64,000 nt of DNA, taken from positions 6,014,001 to 6,078,000 of the forward strand of contig NZ_CP041244.1 in the NCBI RefSeq assembly GCF_006547145.1. Reading direction: 5' to 3'. Below, one piece after another: positions 35,686 through 43,992 of this stretch. Under the pieces are notes generated by a model, which had not been told where the DNA came from, did not search any database, and saw only the letters and a list, made by a program, of their open reading frames with translations. The stretch is from Actinomadura sp. WMMA1423 (lineage in GTDB: Bacteria; Actinomycetota; Actinomycetes; Streptosporangiales; Streptosporangiaceae). Within the stretch, counting starts at the first letter, position 1; each line of letters begins with the position of its first letter. The position numbers were made by a program, and so were the translations under genes.

Positions 35686-36031
35686 GCGAGCAGGATGCGG
35701 CCCTCACGCAAGCCTGTCCACCGAATTACGGCGTCTCCGCTGCTTCAAAGCCGAAGACAAACGACGCTGACCTGACCTTCAACCGACCCTTCGGATCGCT
35801 TCGCGAAAGTCGGCGCGAGCAGTCCCGGCCGGCTCACCTTCCATACCTGGTCACGCCCAGGTGGAACGCCTTGGAATGCTGGATGTCATGCTCATTCCTG
35901 GCCGGCGGAGATACGCCCATGGAAGAAGGCAGGATGATGTCACGCCTCGTCAAGGCTCCCAACAGTTGCCGCGACCTCGGCCGTCCAAGGCCGAGTCGCC
36001 CGCGGCCCGGCTGGCGTGGGCCGGGTGAGGC
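35686..36031. other. Intergenic region, no gene seen
   Basis: 346 nt between the S24/S26-like gene and the flavoprotein gene. No protein-like reading frame with actinobacterial codon bias and no strong dyad; TTCGCGAA (35812-35818 region) is a short palindrome only. Confidence 0.4.
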
Positions 36032-36553
36032 ATGACGAACACGAAGGTCCTCTACTCGATCGTTTGCGGTGCCGGGGCGGCGGCGGATCTGGAGACGTTC
36101 GTGCGGCTGGCTCAGGGGGCGGGCTGGCATGTCCGGGTGATCGCGACGCCCATGGGGGCCAAGTTCCTGGACATGGAAGAGCTCGCGGAGCTGACCGGCG
36201 GGCCGGTGCGGACCGACTTCCGCCAGCCGCACGAGACGTCGAACGGGCTGCCTCCGGCCGATGCCGTGGTGGTCGCTCCGGCGACGTTCAACACGATCAA
36301 CAAGTGGGCGCTGGGCATCACGGACACGGTCGCCGTCGGCATGCTCTGCGAACTCCTCGGCATGGGAGTACCGACGCTGGCGGTGCCGCAGGTCAAAGCC
36401 GAAATGGCCGGTCATATGGCCTTCAACCGGAACCTGGAGGTTCTTCGCTCGATGGGCGCGCACGTGCTCTTCGACCCTGCGGCGCCTCCGGACGCGCGCA
36501 TGCCCGGCTGGCAGGACATCCTCGCGAACCTGTGCGGCATCCTCGAAGGCTGA
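36032..36553 (+). CDS. Flavoprotein (PPC decarboxylase-like fold)
   Basis: A 173-residue member of the flavoprotein family (FMN-binding Rossmann-like fold shared by phosphopantothenoylcysteine decarboxylase and EpiD). Landmarks: an N-terminal strand with VLYSIVCGAGAA, VIATPMGAKFL, VVAPATFNTINKWALGITD (FMN contact region) and the lid-like AEMAGHMAFNRNL. It is much shorter than bifunctional CoaBC and lacks the synthetase part, so it is not the CoA biosynthesis enzyme. Such stand-alone flavoproteins are frequent in actinomycetes near XRE/DUF397 regulators, as here. Substrate unknown. Confidence 0.8.
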   Translation: MTNTKVLYSIVCGAGAAADLETFVRLAQGAGWHVRVIATPMGAKFLDMEELAELTGGPVRTDFRQPHETSNGLPPADAVVVAPATFNTINKWALGITDTVAVGMLCELLGMGVPTLAVPQVKAEMAGHMAFNRNLEVLRSMGAHVLFDPAAPPDARMPGWQDILANLCGILEG

Positions 36554-36889
36554 CCTTGGCTCGGTCGACGGCCGTGGTGGGCCGCTCGCGATCGCTGGGC
36601 CGTCGCGCAGGTGCGGTGGACGGTGCCTGACGAGGCCTGTCGTGCGCTCGTCCCTTTGTGAGCACGCGCGAGCGATCAAGCCCGGATTAGGGCTGCTTGG
36701 CGTTCAAGAGTGAGATGTGGCGGGTGTGGCCGATCGCGTCCTTTCTGTGGCTGTTCGACTTCCCGGTTAGGCAAATCCTTCGCGAGCGGGGGGCCACAGA
36801 GGGCCCGTGGGTGCACTAGTCTTTGCGCCCTAGGCTCTTTGAAAGGTTGCACTCTGCCGTCTGGCAGCAAGCAGTGGAGGGTGTGGGGC
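36554..36889. other. Regulatory region upstream of the XRE gene
   Basis: 336 nt with no convincing gene. It holds two TGCACT words (36812-36817, 36848-36853) and the dyad CTGCC-GTCT-GGCAG (36854-36867), 23 nt before the XRE start, plausible autoregulatory sites. Confidence 0.4.
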
Positions 36890-37741
36890 ATGCCGGACAG
36901 TCCGACTGTTCACCAGCGACGCCTTCGGGTAGAGCTTCGCAGGGCGCGTGAGGCCGCCGAGCTCACGCAGGAGCAGGCGGCCAATGCCTTGGAATGGTCA
37001 CTCTCTAAGATCATTCGCATTGAGGGCGGGACGGTCCGGGTCACCGTGAGCGACGTCCGTGTCATGTTGCTGCAGTACGGGGTGGCGCCGGAGCGATTCG
37101 ACGAGTTTCTGAGGCTGGCGCGGGCTGCTCGTGAATCAGCCTGGTGGAGCGCCTATAGCAAGGTGCTCAGTTCGCAGATGGCCGAGCTCATCGGCTTCGA
37201 GTCGGCCGCCGGCACATGCCGGGAGTTCGATCCTCAGATCATTCCGGGGTTGCTGCAGACCGGCGACTATGCCAGGGAGATCCTCACGACCCTGCGCGGC
37301 GAGGCCGGCTCCGAGCAGATCGAGAAACTGGTCGAGGTGCGGCTGCGCAGGCAGGACATCTTCGAGGGCGACGCTCCCCCCAAGTTCTACTTCGTCATCG
37401 CCGAGCCTGCCATCCGCTGGCTGGTCGGCGGTTCCGCCGGAATGCGGGCCCAGTTGGCACATCTGCTCGAGATGGCGAAGCGCCCCAACGTGACGATCGA
37501 GATCGTCCAGTTCGACCGGGGAGCGAACCCGGGACTGGAGGGACCGTTCAAGCTCATCGAGTTCGCCGACCCGGAAGACGACGACGTGCTCTACCTGGAA
37601 GGCGCTCAGGGCGAACTGGTCGGTCGCGACTACCGTGAGGAGATCGTCAAGTACCGCGAGAGGTTCGAGGTGCTGCGCAGTATTTCGCTCGGCCCGGAGG
37701 GCTCGGCCGTGCTGCTCAACACGGTCGCGGAATCCCTCTGA
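36890..37741 (+). CDS. XRE-family regulator with DUF5753 domain
   Basis: A 283-residue regulator. The N-terminal HTH_31/XRE domain (RVELRRAREAAELTQEQAANALEWSLSKIIRIEGG) is followed by the DUF5753 domain, recognised from IPGLLQTGDYAREIL, the VRLRRQDIF stretch and the end VEIVQF-like TIEIVQFDRGANPGLEGPFKLIEF. This is the WhiJ-type architecture abundant in streptomycetes, usually paired with a DUF397 protein, found here 271 nt downstream. The ATG at 36890 has GGAGGG eight bases upstream. The partner pair is thought to regulate development or antibiotic genes; the target here is unknown. Confidence 0.9.
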   Translation: MPDSPTVHQRRLRVELRRAREAAELTQEQAANALEWSLSKIIRIEGGTVRVTVSDVRVMLLQYGVAPERFDEFLRLARAARESAWWSAYSKVLSSQMAELIGFESAAGTCREFDPQIIPGLLQTGDYAREILTTLRGEAGSEQIEKLVEVRLRRQDIFEGDAPPKFYFVIAEPAIRWLVGGSAGMRAQLAHLLEMAKRPNVTIEIVQFDRGANPGLEGPFKLIEFADPEDDDVLYLEGAQGELVGRDYREEIVKYRERFEVLRSISLGPEGSAVLLNTVAESL

Positions 37742-38012
37742 GAAGTCCTGGCCGCGTCACCGGGCCCGGGTGATTGATCCCCCTATGGCTTGATCTTCGG
37801 TGACCACTTACACTCTCACATTGACAGAGCACGACACAGGACTGTGGGTGTGCCTGAGATCGTGCGCCGAAGGGCATGGCCGTGCTTGAGGATGTCCGCC
37901 CGAACAGAACGTCGCCGTTCGCATCCTGATCGACCTGCGAGGACGCCTCCAAGGTTGTGCCCCGGAATTCTGACAGCCGCGTCGCGAGGGCCGGTGGTTG
38001 GAAGGGGCCAGT

Positions 38013-38219
38013 GTGGACAGGACGGAACGATCGCAGGTGGTCTGGAGAAAGAGCAGCCGCAGCGGGGGCGGGAACTGCGTCGAGATCGCCTTTGACGGGG
38101 ACTCCGTCCTGATGCGCGATTCCACGGATCGTCTGAGCGCCGTCCTGTCGATTTCGACCGCGCAGTGGCTGCTTCTGCGGCGCTCCCTCCGCAGGCGGTA
38201 CGGCGCCGCGTCGGACTGA
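38013..38219 (+). CDS. DUF397 protein (XRE partner)
   Basis: A 68-residue DUF397 protein: WRKSSRSGGGNCVEIAF, VLMRDS, and a terminal segment W-LLRR. These are BldB/WhiJ-associated small proteins encoded beside XRE-DUF5753 regulators. I choose the GTG at 38013 (VDRTERSQVVWRKSS) because GGAAGGGG lies 5-12 nt upstream; the TTG at 37998 is also in frame. It converges with the cyclase-like gene with only 7 nt between stops. Confidence 0.85.
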   Translation: MDRTERSQVVWRKSSRSGGGNCVEIAFDGDSVLMRDSTDRLSAVLSISTAQWLLLRRSLRRRYGAASD

Positions 38220-38226
38220 GGGCCGA

Positions 38227-38859
38227 TCATGCGGCGGGTGCCGGCAGGGGCCGCTCCCGCGGCAGCACCCGGCTGTGGTGGATGTAGCCGCTGTACGGCT
38301 TCTCTTTGATCACTACTTCCAGCCTGAGAAAGTCCACGGGGTCCAGGGCGCAGAAGCCGCTTCCCACGACGTCCTTGTAGAGGATGTCGGACACCACCAG
38401 GGCCAGGTCACGGCCCTGCTGCTCGGTGAGGTAGTCGCGCAGCGGCGCCGCGTCCAGTAACCGGGAGACCACGACGGGGGCGTCGCCGGCCGGGCCGAGC
38501 GGCCCTTCGATCATGGTGCCGTAGTGGAACGCGAGCCGCATGCGCAGGCGGGTGGGCCGACGCGCGTTGAGCTCGGCGAGCGCGTCTTCGAGGTCGCAGG
38601 CGAAGGCGCCCACCACGTGGGGGATGTCCACTTCGGCGGGCATGACGACGAGTTCCCCGTCTCCGCCCGGCTGGCGGTACCAGCCGTTGGTTCGCAGGCC
38701 CGACCGTCTCGCGGAGCCGTTGAGCAGCCTGCGAAGGTCCTTCTGGGCCGCGAGTTGCCGCTGCGCGTCCAGGTGACTGTACTTCTCCAGGTCCACGGCG
38801 AGGAGCAGGCGGTATACGAGCCGCCTCCCGCCGGTGGGCCAGGGCCATCGAAGTATCAT
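38227..38859 (-). CDS. Nucleotidyl-cyclase-like domain protein
   Basis: A 210-residue protein resembling a class III nucleotidyl cyclase half: LLLAVDLEKYSHLD (first metal-binding Asp region), QPGGDGELVVMP (the GDG turn), RMRLAFHYGTMIEG and APVVVSRLLDAAPLRDYL (the nucleotide-binding helix region). Key adenine/ribose residues cannot all be identified, so activity is uncertain. I start at ATG 38859, which has GAGGA about 9 nt upstream. Similar proteins occur near signalling and conflict-type genes in actinomycetes. It neighbours XRE/DUF397 regulators but is convergent with them. Confidence 0.65.
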   Translation of the reverse strand: MILRWPWPTGGRRLVYRLLLAVDLEKYSHLDAQRQLAAQKDLRRLLNGSARRSGLRTNGWYRQPGGDGELVVMPAEVDIPHVVGAFACDLEDALAELNARRPTRLRMRLAFHYGTMIEGPLGPAGDAPVVVSRLLDAAPLRDYLTEQQGRDLALVVSDILYKDVVGSGFCALDPVDFLRLEVVIKEKPYSGYIHHSRVLPRERPLPAPAA

Positions 38860-39064
38860 CTGCCGTCCTCGAAACCGCCGTTGGTTCGATTGTGCCCGAT
38901 GCGTCCTGCTATGTGCAGGGACACATAGGTCGGTTAGCAACATGGCACTTCGCCGGTAGCATCGGGGTCTGGAGGCTGGAAGCGGCGGATGCCTTTGAGC
39001 TGCACAAAGACGGTGAGAGTGTAGGATGGTAGTTCGCGCGGTGGCGTTCGGTGACCTAGCGATA

Positions 39065-39074
39065 TGCCATATGG
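39065..39074. promoter_or_regulatory. Palindrome upstream of the MTHFR-like gene
   Basis: GCCATATGGC, perfect 10-bp palindrome, 66 nt before the ATG at 39141, in the 281-nt divergent region shared with the cyclase-like gene. Confidence 0.3.
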
Positions 39075-39140
39075 CGCTCTGCCCCCTGGTTGTTTGCAAC
39101 TCGGAAGTGCGGACGGCGGTCGCTCGCTAGGGTCGGGGGC

Positions 39141-39917
39141 ATGGGGTTTGAGATCGTTTGTGAGGTGGAGCCGCCCACCCGGCCCGATCTGCGGCGGGTG
39201 CGGCATCAGATCGGGGTGCTCGGTCCGGTGGCGGACTCGTTCCTGATCCCGGACAACCACATCGGGCGGGCGACCGTGTCGAGTGTGGCGGTCGCACACG
39301 AGGTGCAGGCCATGGGGGCGCGGGGGATCGCGTGCCTGAACTCCCGCGACCGGAACCTGCTGGGCTTCCGGCGCGACCTGCTGACGGCCGCGGCCTACGG
39401 GGTGGAGCGGTTCCTGTTCGTCTACGGGGACAAGCCCTCGGCCGGCGGGCGGACGAGCGAGCTGACCGTGCGCGCGATGATCGAGGAGGCGCGGGCGGCG
39501 GCGGAGGACGCCGCTTTCGAGGGGTGCGCCCCGTTCCGGATCGGGGTGGCCTCCGGGCTGCGGAGGGTGCCCGAGTGGAAGCGCGCGGCCGACTTCATGT
39601 TCGTGCAGGTCAGCTACTCACTGGAGAACCTGCTGCGGTGGCGGGAGTCGGTCGAGGTGGACGGGCCCGTCTACGCGGGCGTGATGGTCCTGGCCAGCGC
39701 GGGAATGGCCCGCAACCTGGCCGCGGCGATCCCCGACATTGACATCCCGGACGAACTGGTCGAGGCCGTCGAGCGCGACCGGGCGGCCGGTGTCGCGGCG
39801 GCGTGCGAGCAGGTGCTGGCGATCCGCGACAGCGGGGCCTTCGACGGCGTGCACCTGGTGCCGGTCAGCCGGTACCGGGAGGTCGGTGCCCGGCTCGAAC
39901 GTGATCTACGCGGCTAG
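39141..39917 (+). CDS. Methylenetetrahydrofolate reductase-like protein
   Basis: A 258-residue TIM-barrel protein of the MTHFR family (FEIVCEVEPPTRPDL at the N-terminus with the catalytic Glu in EVEPP, LNSRDRNLLGFRRDLLTAAAYGVERFLFVYGDKP, and FMFVQVSYSLENLL). It is shorter than canonical MetF (~300) and diverged, so it may act on another folate or flavin substrate. TAGGGT at 39129-39134 sits 6-7 nt before the ATG, suggesting a leaderless transcript. An FlK-like thioesterase follows after 17 nt. Confidence 0.8.
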   Translation: MGFEIVCEVEPPTRPDLRRVRHQIGVLGPVADSFLIPDNHIGRATVSSVAVAHEVQAMGARGIACLNSRDRNLLGFRRDLLTAAAYGVERFLFVYGDKPSAGGRTSELTVRAMIEEARAAAEDAAFEGCAPFRIGVASGLRRVPEWKRAADFMFVQVSYSLENLLRWRESVEVDGPVYAGVMVLASAGMARNLAAAIPDIDIPDELVEAVERDRAAGVAAACEQVLAIRDSGAFDGVHLVPVSRYREVGARLERDLRG

Positions 39918-39934
39918 CTGGGCAGTATGGGCGC

Positions 39935-40321
39935 ATGGATGAGTTGATGCCGGGATTGCACGCTGAGGTCGAGGTCGTCGTCCGGGAGCCGGACACGGCG
40001 GTCGGTTTCGGGAGCGGGGACGTGCCCGTGCTGGCGACGCCGCGGCTGCTCGCGCTCGCCGAGGCAGCCACGGTGATGGCGGTCGGGGCGCGGCTGGGAG
40101 AGGGCGAGACCTCGGTCGGGACGCGGGTCGAGGTCCGGCATCGCGCGGCCACGCCCGTCGGCGGGCGCGTGACGGTCACCGCGGAGCTGCGGGAAGTGGA
40201 CGGGACGCGCCTGGCCTTCGCGTTCGAGGCCGTCGACGAGCAGGGCGCGGTGGTGGGCGAGGGCCGTATCGAGCGGGTGGTCGTGGAGAGGGAGAGGTTC
40301 CTTTCGCGGCTCTCCCGGTGA
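39935..40321 (+). CDS. FlK-like hotdog thioesterase
   Basis: A 128-residue hotdog-fold protein of the fluoroacetyl-CoA thioesterase (FlK) family. T35 (VLATPRLL), E43 (LAEAAT) and H69 (VEVRHRAAT) keep exactly the spacing of the FlK triad Thr42-Glu50-His76 (8 and 26 residues). Most such proteins are generic acyl-CoA thioesterases; fluoroacetate specificity is not implied. It lies 17 nt after the MTHFR-like gene, probably co-transcribed. Confidence 0.85.
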   Translation: MDELMPGLHAEVEVVVREPDTAVGFGSGDVPVLATPRLLALAEAATVMAVGARLGEGETSVGTRVEVRHRAATPVGGRVTVTAELREVDGTRLAFAFEAVDEQGAVVGEGRIERVVVERERFLSRLSR

Positions 40322-40324
40322 GGG

Positions 40325-40420
40325 TCAGTACGGCAGGAGGCGGCCCGAAGGCGTGCGGAGGTCGGGCTGGCTCGGTTGACGTGGGGGCTTGGGGCGCTTG
40401 ATGAGCTGCTGCCGTGCCAT
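40325..40420 (-). CDS. Candidate 31-residue basic peptide
   Basis: Reads MARQQLIKRPKPPRQPSQ, then PDLRTPSGRLLPY: Pro/Arg/Lys-rich, no membrane segment. GGGGAG lies nine nt upstream of the ATG at 40420, a good ribosome site in an otherwise empty 281-nt gap between convergent neighbours. A second ATG three codons upstream is in frame. Coding is suggested only by the ribosome site and the clean frame; no family is known to me. Confidence 0.35.
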   Translation of the reverse strand: MARQQLIKRPKPPRQPSQPDLRTPSGRLLPY

Positions 40421-40602
40421 GGTGATCATCTCCCCCCGCCGGGCTGCCTTTAAAACCCGAGGATCGAGCGGTTGCCTCATGTGACGCGGCCGGGCCGGAC
40501 GAGGTTCGCTGAGCGTATGGCACCAACCCTGCCCGTTCGACCGATTTTTGGGAAGCCCATTTCCACGGTTCGCGTCCACGGGATCGCGGATCGTGGCCGA
40601 AA

Positions 40603-41433
40603 TCAGGAGACGATGTCGCGCGTCCGGAAACGTCGGAACGCCAGTGCGAACAGGATGGCGGCGTAGGAGACGGAGATCGCCGTGCCCTTCGCCATGCCCG
40701 CCCACTGGACTTCCGGCTGCAGGGCGTCCATCCAGGAGTACATCCAGTGCGTCGGTAGGAAGTCGCGCCAGGAGCCGAGCGCCGTGACGGCGTCGAGGAT
40801 GTTGCTGACGATGACGAGTCCGACCGCGCCGCCGACCGCGCCGAGGGGGGAGTCGGTCGTCACCGAGAGCAGGAACGCCAGGGCGGCGACGACGAGCTGC
40901 GCGACGAGGGAGTAGCCGATGATGATCGCCATGCGGCCGAGCGCGGTGCTCACCGGGACGGTGCCGCCGGTCGGGAGCTCGACGTCGCCCCAGCCGAACC
41001 CGGCCGTCCCCGCGACCAGCGCCATCAGCGGCAGGCTGACGACCGCGACGACCGCGTAGGACAGCGCGACGATCAGCTTCTGGCGCAGGAGGCGGGCGCG
41101 CGGGACGGGCGCGGCGAGCAGGTAGCGCAGGGACGACCAGCCCGCCTCGCTCGCCACCGTGTCACCGCAGAACAGGGCGACCGCGACCACCAGCAGGAAA
41201 CCGGTCGAGACGAAGAGGGCGAAGAGGGCGAAGTTCAGCGCGGAGGACGTGGCGACGTCGACCAGGCTGGGGACGCCGTCCGGGCCCGGGTCACCGCCGA
41301 TCTTGAACGCGGCGACCAGCACCCACGGCAGGACGAGCAGCAGCGCGAACGCGACCAGCGTGCGGCGCCGCCGGAACTGCCGGACGGCCTCCACCCGCAG
41401 CGGAAGGGTGCGCCGGACGTGGTAGGCGGTCAT
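40603..41433 (-). CDS. ABC-2 type permease
   Basis: A 276-residue membrane protein with six predicted helices: after a cytoplasmic start (RRTLPLRVEAVRQFRRRR) come VAFALLLVLPWVLVAA, ALFALFVSTGFLLVVAVALFCG, then the conserved SLRYLLAAPVPRARLLRQK amphipathic region of ABC-2 exporters. It is coupled (4-nt overlap) to the preceding hydrolase-ATPase fusion gene, so the two make one exporter. Substrate unknown. Confidence 0.85.
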   Translation of the reverse strand: MTAYHVRRTLPLRVEAVRQFRRRRTLVAFALLLVLPWVLVAAFKIGGDPGPDGVPSLVDVATSSALNFALFALFVSTGFLLVVAVALFCGDTVASEAGWSSLRYLLAAPVPRARLLRQKLIVALSYAVVAVVSLPLMALVAGTAGFGWGDVELPTGGTVPVSTALGRMAIIIGYSLVAQLVVAALAFLLSVTTDSPLGAVGGAVGLVIVSNILDAVTALGSWRDFLPTHWMYSWMDALQPEVQWAGMAKGTAISVSYAAILFALAFRRFRTRDIVS

Positions 41434-43904
41434 GAGCCCTCCCCGATGATCTCCAGGAACGCGTCCTCCAGGCGGCGGCCGGACCCGGTGATCTCGGCGA
41501 CCGGGCCCGCGGCGACGCGGCGGCCGGCGGCCATGACGACCGCGTGCGTGCAGGTCTGCTCGACCTCGGCGAGCAGGTGGCTGGAGACGATGACCGTCCG
41601 CCCGGCGGCCGCGTACCGGACGAGCACCTCCCGCATCTCGCGGATCTGGGGCGGGTCGAGGCCGTTGGTGGGCTCGTCCAGGACGAGCAGGTCCGGCAGC
41701 CCCAGCATAGCCTGCGCTATGGCGAGACGCTGCCGCATTCCCTGCGAGTACGTGCGGACGGCCCGGTCCAGCGCCGACCCCAGGTTGGCTATCTTCAGCG
41801 CTTCGTCCAAGTGGGCCTCGTCCAAGGGACGGCCGGTCGCGCGCCAGTAGAGGTCCAGGTTGTCGCGGCCGGACAGGTGGGGCAGGAAACCGGGCCCCTC
41901 CACGAAGGATCCAAGGCGGGACAGCACCGGCGCACCCGGGTACACCCGTTGCCCGAAGATGCGGATCGAGCCCGAGTCCGGATGGATCAGCCCCATCAGC
42001 ATGCGCAGCGTCGTCGTCTTCCCTGCACCGTTCGGACCGAGGAGCCCTAGCACCTGCCCCTTCTCCACCCGGAACGACAGGTCCGAGACCGCCAGATGCC
42101 CGTTCTTGTAAGCCTTCGTTAGGCCGGTTATCTCCAGGGGCACGTCGCTGTCCGTTTCGGTGCCGCGCCTACGGCGTCCGGGGAGCAGGATGGCGAGCGC
42201 CAACGCGACCGCGGCAAGAGGCAGAGCCCACACCCAAGCGGGCAGAGGCGCCGATGCGGTCTTCAGCGACGGAACCGATGGAACGCTGAGCGGCGACACC
42301 ACCTGCACCTTGTAGGACGACGGCTCGGCGGGCGTCGCGAATCCCATGTCGGTGGTGGCGATGACCAGGCGTAGCCGATGCCCGCGGTCGAAGCGGTAGT
42401 CCATCGCCGGGAGCGTCACCGTGACCTCGCCCCCGGACACCCGGAACGGCGCCGCCAGCCGCCGCGCCGGGGCCGCCGTCCCGCCCGGGGGGACGTCGTA
42501 GAGCTTGGCGAACAGCGGGCCGTTCCCGGTGACCTTCAGCCTGACGGTCGCGGCGCCCGTCAGCCACAGGGGACGGTCCAGCGGACGCGTGTCGAATGTG
42601 GCGGTCTGTCCGGGCATATCGGAAGGCAACTGCCCGCCCAGGGAGCCCCCGAGCGACCCGCCCAGGGAACCGAGCGCTCCCAGCCCCGGCAGGGCGGAGA
42701 TCGAAGCGGGCGACCCGCCCGCCGGATTGAAGATCGTCTGCTCGCTCCCGGCCAGCGGCAGGGCCGACACGTCGCCGGAGAGCCCCGGATAGCGCCGCGC
42801 CGACGCCTCGTCCACGACGACGGCCTGCGTGGAGGAGTCGAGCCCGCCCGCCCGCGTCACCGTGAACCCGTCCAGGGAAGGCGCCGAGGACCGCATGAGC
42901 CGGGCGTCGAAGAAGTCGCGCACGAGCCCCTCGACCCGCTTGGTCTCGGGGTCGCCGCCGTCGTGCCCGCCCTGGAACCACACCACCGACACCGGCGCGC
43001 CGTTCCGCGCGATCGCCCGCGCGTTTGCGTCGCCCTGGTCGAGCGGGAACAGCGAGTCGGTCTGCCCCTGGACGATCAGCGTGGGCACCCTGATCCGGTC
43101 GGCGACGGACGCGGGGCTCGACCGGTTCAGCGTCGCGATCGCCGACTCGGTCGGACGGCCCTTCTCCGCCACCTCCTGGTACATGTCACACAACGACGGC
43201 AGGAAGCGCCCGCACGCCGTCCGGCTGGCGCTGCCCGTGAAGAACAGCCCCGCCCAGAGCTTCTTGAAGACGCCGTCCGTGGGCTTCGCGCCGGAGGCGG
43301 CGTCGGGGAACAGGGCGCCGGGCAGGCTGTTCCAGGTGATCTGCGGCGCGATGGCGTCGACCCGCCGGTCGTAGGCGGCGGTCATCAGCGCGATCGCGCC
43401 GCCGTAGGACTGGCCCGCCATCCCGACGCGCGGGTCGCCAGGCCCGTCGAGCCGGACCTCCGGGCGCCGCGCGAGCCAGTCGATCAGCTGCCGGGCGTCC
43501 TTCACCTCGTAGTCGGGGGAGTTGAGGGCGATCTCGCCGCCCGACCGCCCGAACCCGCGCGCAGACCAGGCCAGCACCGCGTACCCGGCGCGGGCCAGGC
43601 CGCGCGCCTCGCCCGCCACGTCCCCCTTGGCGCCGCCGAAGCCGTGCCCCAGCAGGACCGCCGGGCCCTTCGCCCGGCCGACCGGTTTGTAGAACGTCGT
43701 GTCGAGGGTGACGCGCTGGTCGTCCTTCGGCCCGTCGACGACGGTGATGCGCTGCTCGGTCGCCCGGACGCGGGCCTCGCCGTCCGCCGCGACCCCCCAG
43801 GCCGCGGCCCCGCCCGCAAGCGCCACGGCGGTCCCGGCCGCCGCCCAGCGCGCGGACCGTCCCGTCCTGCCCCATCGCGCCCTGAGCGCGCCCGCCCGCC
43901 TCAT
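41430..43904 (-). CDS. Fusion: membrane-anchored alpha/beta hydrolase (S15-like) and ABC exporter ATPase
   Basis: An 824-residue fusion. Residues ~20-40 form a signal anchor. Then comes an alpha/beta hydrolase of the X-Pro dipeptidyl-peptidase/CocE type with nucleophile S166 in MAGQSYGGA, a later Asp (LIVQGQTDSLFP) and His (GGHDGG), and a beta-rich S15 C-terminal domain (RPLWLTGAATVRLKV ... DRGHRLRLVIATTDMGF). A second helix near residues 556-578 (WVWALPLAAVALALAILL) leads to a complete ABC ATPase: Walker A GPNGAGKTTT (~620), signature YSQGMRQRLAIAQ, Walker B LLVLDEPTNGLDP, H-loop SSHLL. Predicted topology: hydrolase outside, ATPase inside. The permease partner follows with a 4-nt overlap. 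Confidence 0.88.
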   Translation of the reverse strand: MRRAGALRARWGRTGRSARWAAAGTAVALAGGAAAWGVAADGEARVRATEQRITVVDGPKDDQRVTLDTTFYKPVGRAKGPAVLLGHGFGGAKGDVAGEARGLARAGYAVLAWSARGFGRSGGEIALNSPDYEVKDARQLIDWLARRPEVRLDGPGDPRVGMAGQSYGGAIALMTAAYDRRVDAIAPQITWNSLPGALFPDAASGAKPTDGVFKKLWAGLFFTGSASRTACGRFLPSLCDMYQEVAEKGRPTESAIATLNRSSPASVADRIRVPTLIVQGQTDSLFPLDQGDANARAIARNGAPVSVVWFQGGHDGGDPETKRVEGLVRDFFDARLMRSSAPSLDGFTVTRAGGLDSSTQAVVVDEASARRYPGLSGDVSALPLAGSEQTIFNPAGGSPASISALPGLGALGSLGGSLGGSLGGQLPSDMPGQTATFDTRPLDRPLWLTGAATVRLKVTGNGPLFAKLYDVPPGGTAAPARRLAAPFRVSGGEVTVTLPAMDYRFDRGHRLRLVIATTDMGFATPAEPSSYKVQVVSPLSVPSVPSLKTASAPLPAWVWALPLAAVALALAILLPGRRRRGTETDSDVPLEITGLTKAYKNGHLAVSDLSFRVEKGQVLGLLGPNGAGKTTTLRMLMGLIHPDSGSIRIFGQRVYPGAPVLSRLGSFVEGPGFLPHLSGRDNLDLYWRATGRPLDEAHLDEALKIANLGSALDRAVRTYSQGMRQRLAIAQAMLGLPDLLVLDEPTNGLDPPQIREMREVLVRYAAAGRTVIVSSHLLAEVEQTCTHAVVMAAGRRVAAGPVAEITGSGRRLEDAFLEIIGEGS

Positions 43905-43992
43905 GCCAGAACCCTATGCGCGGCTCGCGGCCGCCCGCTCCGCCCCGAAGCCGATCTCCGCTGCTCCCGCCGCGGTACGCGGCCCGGCCCCG

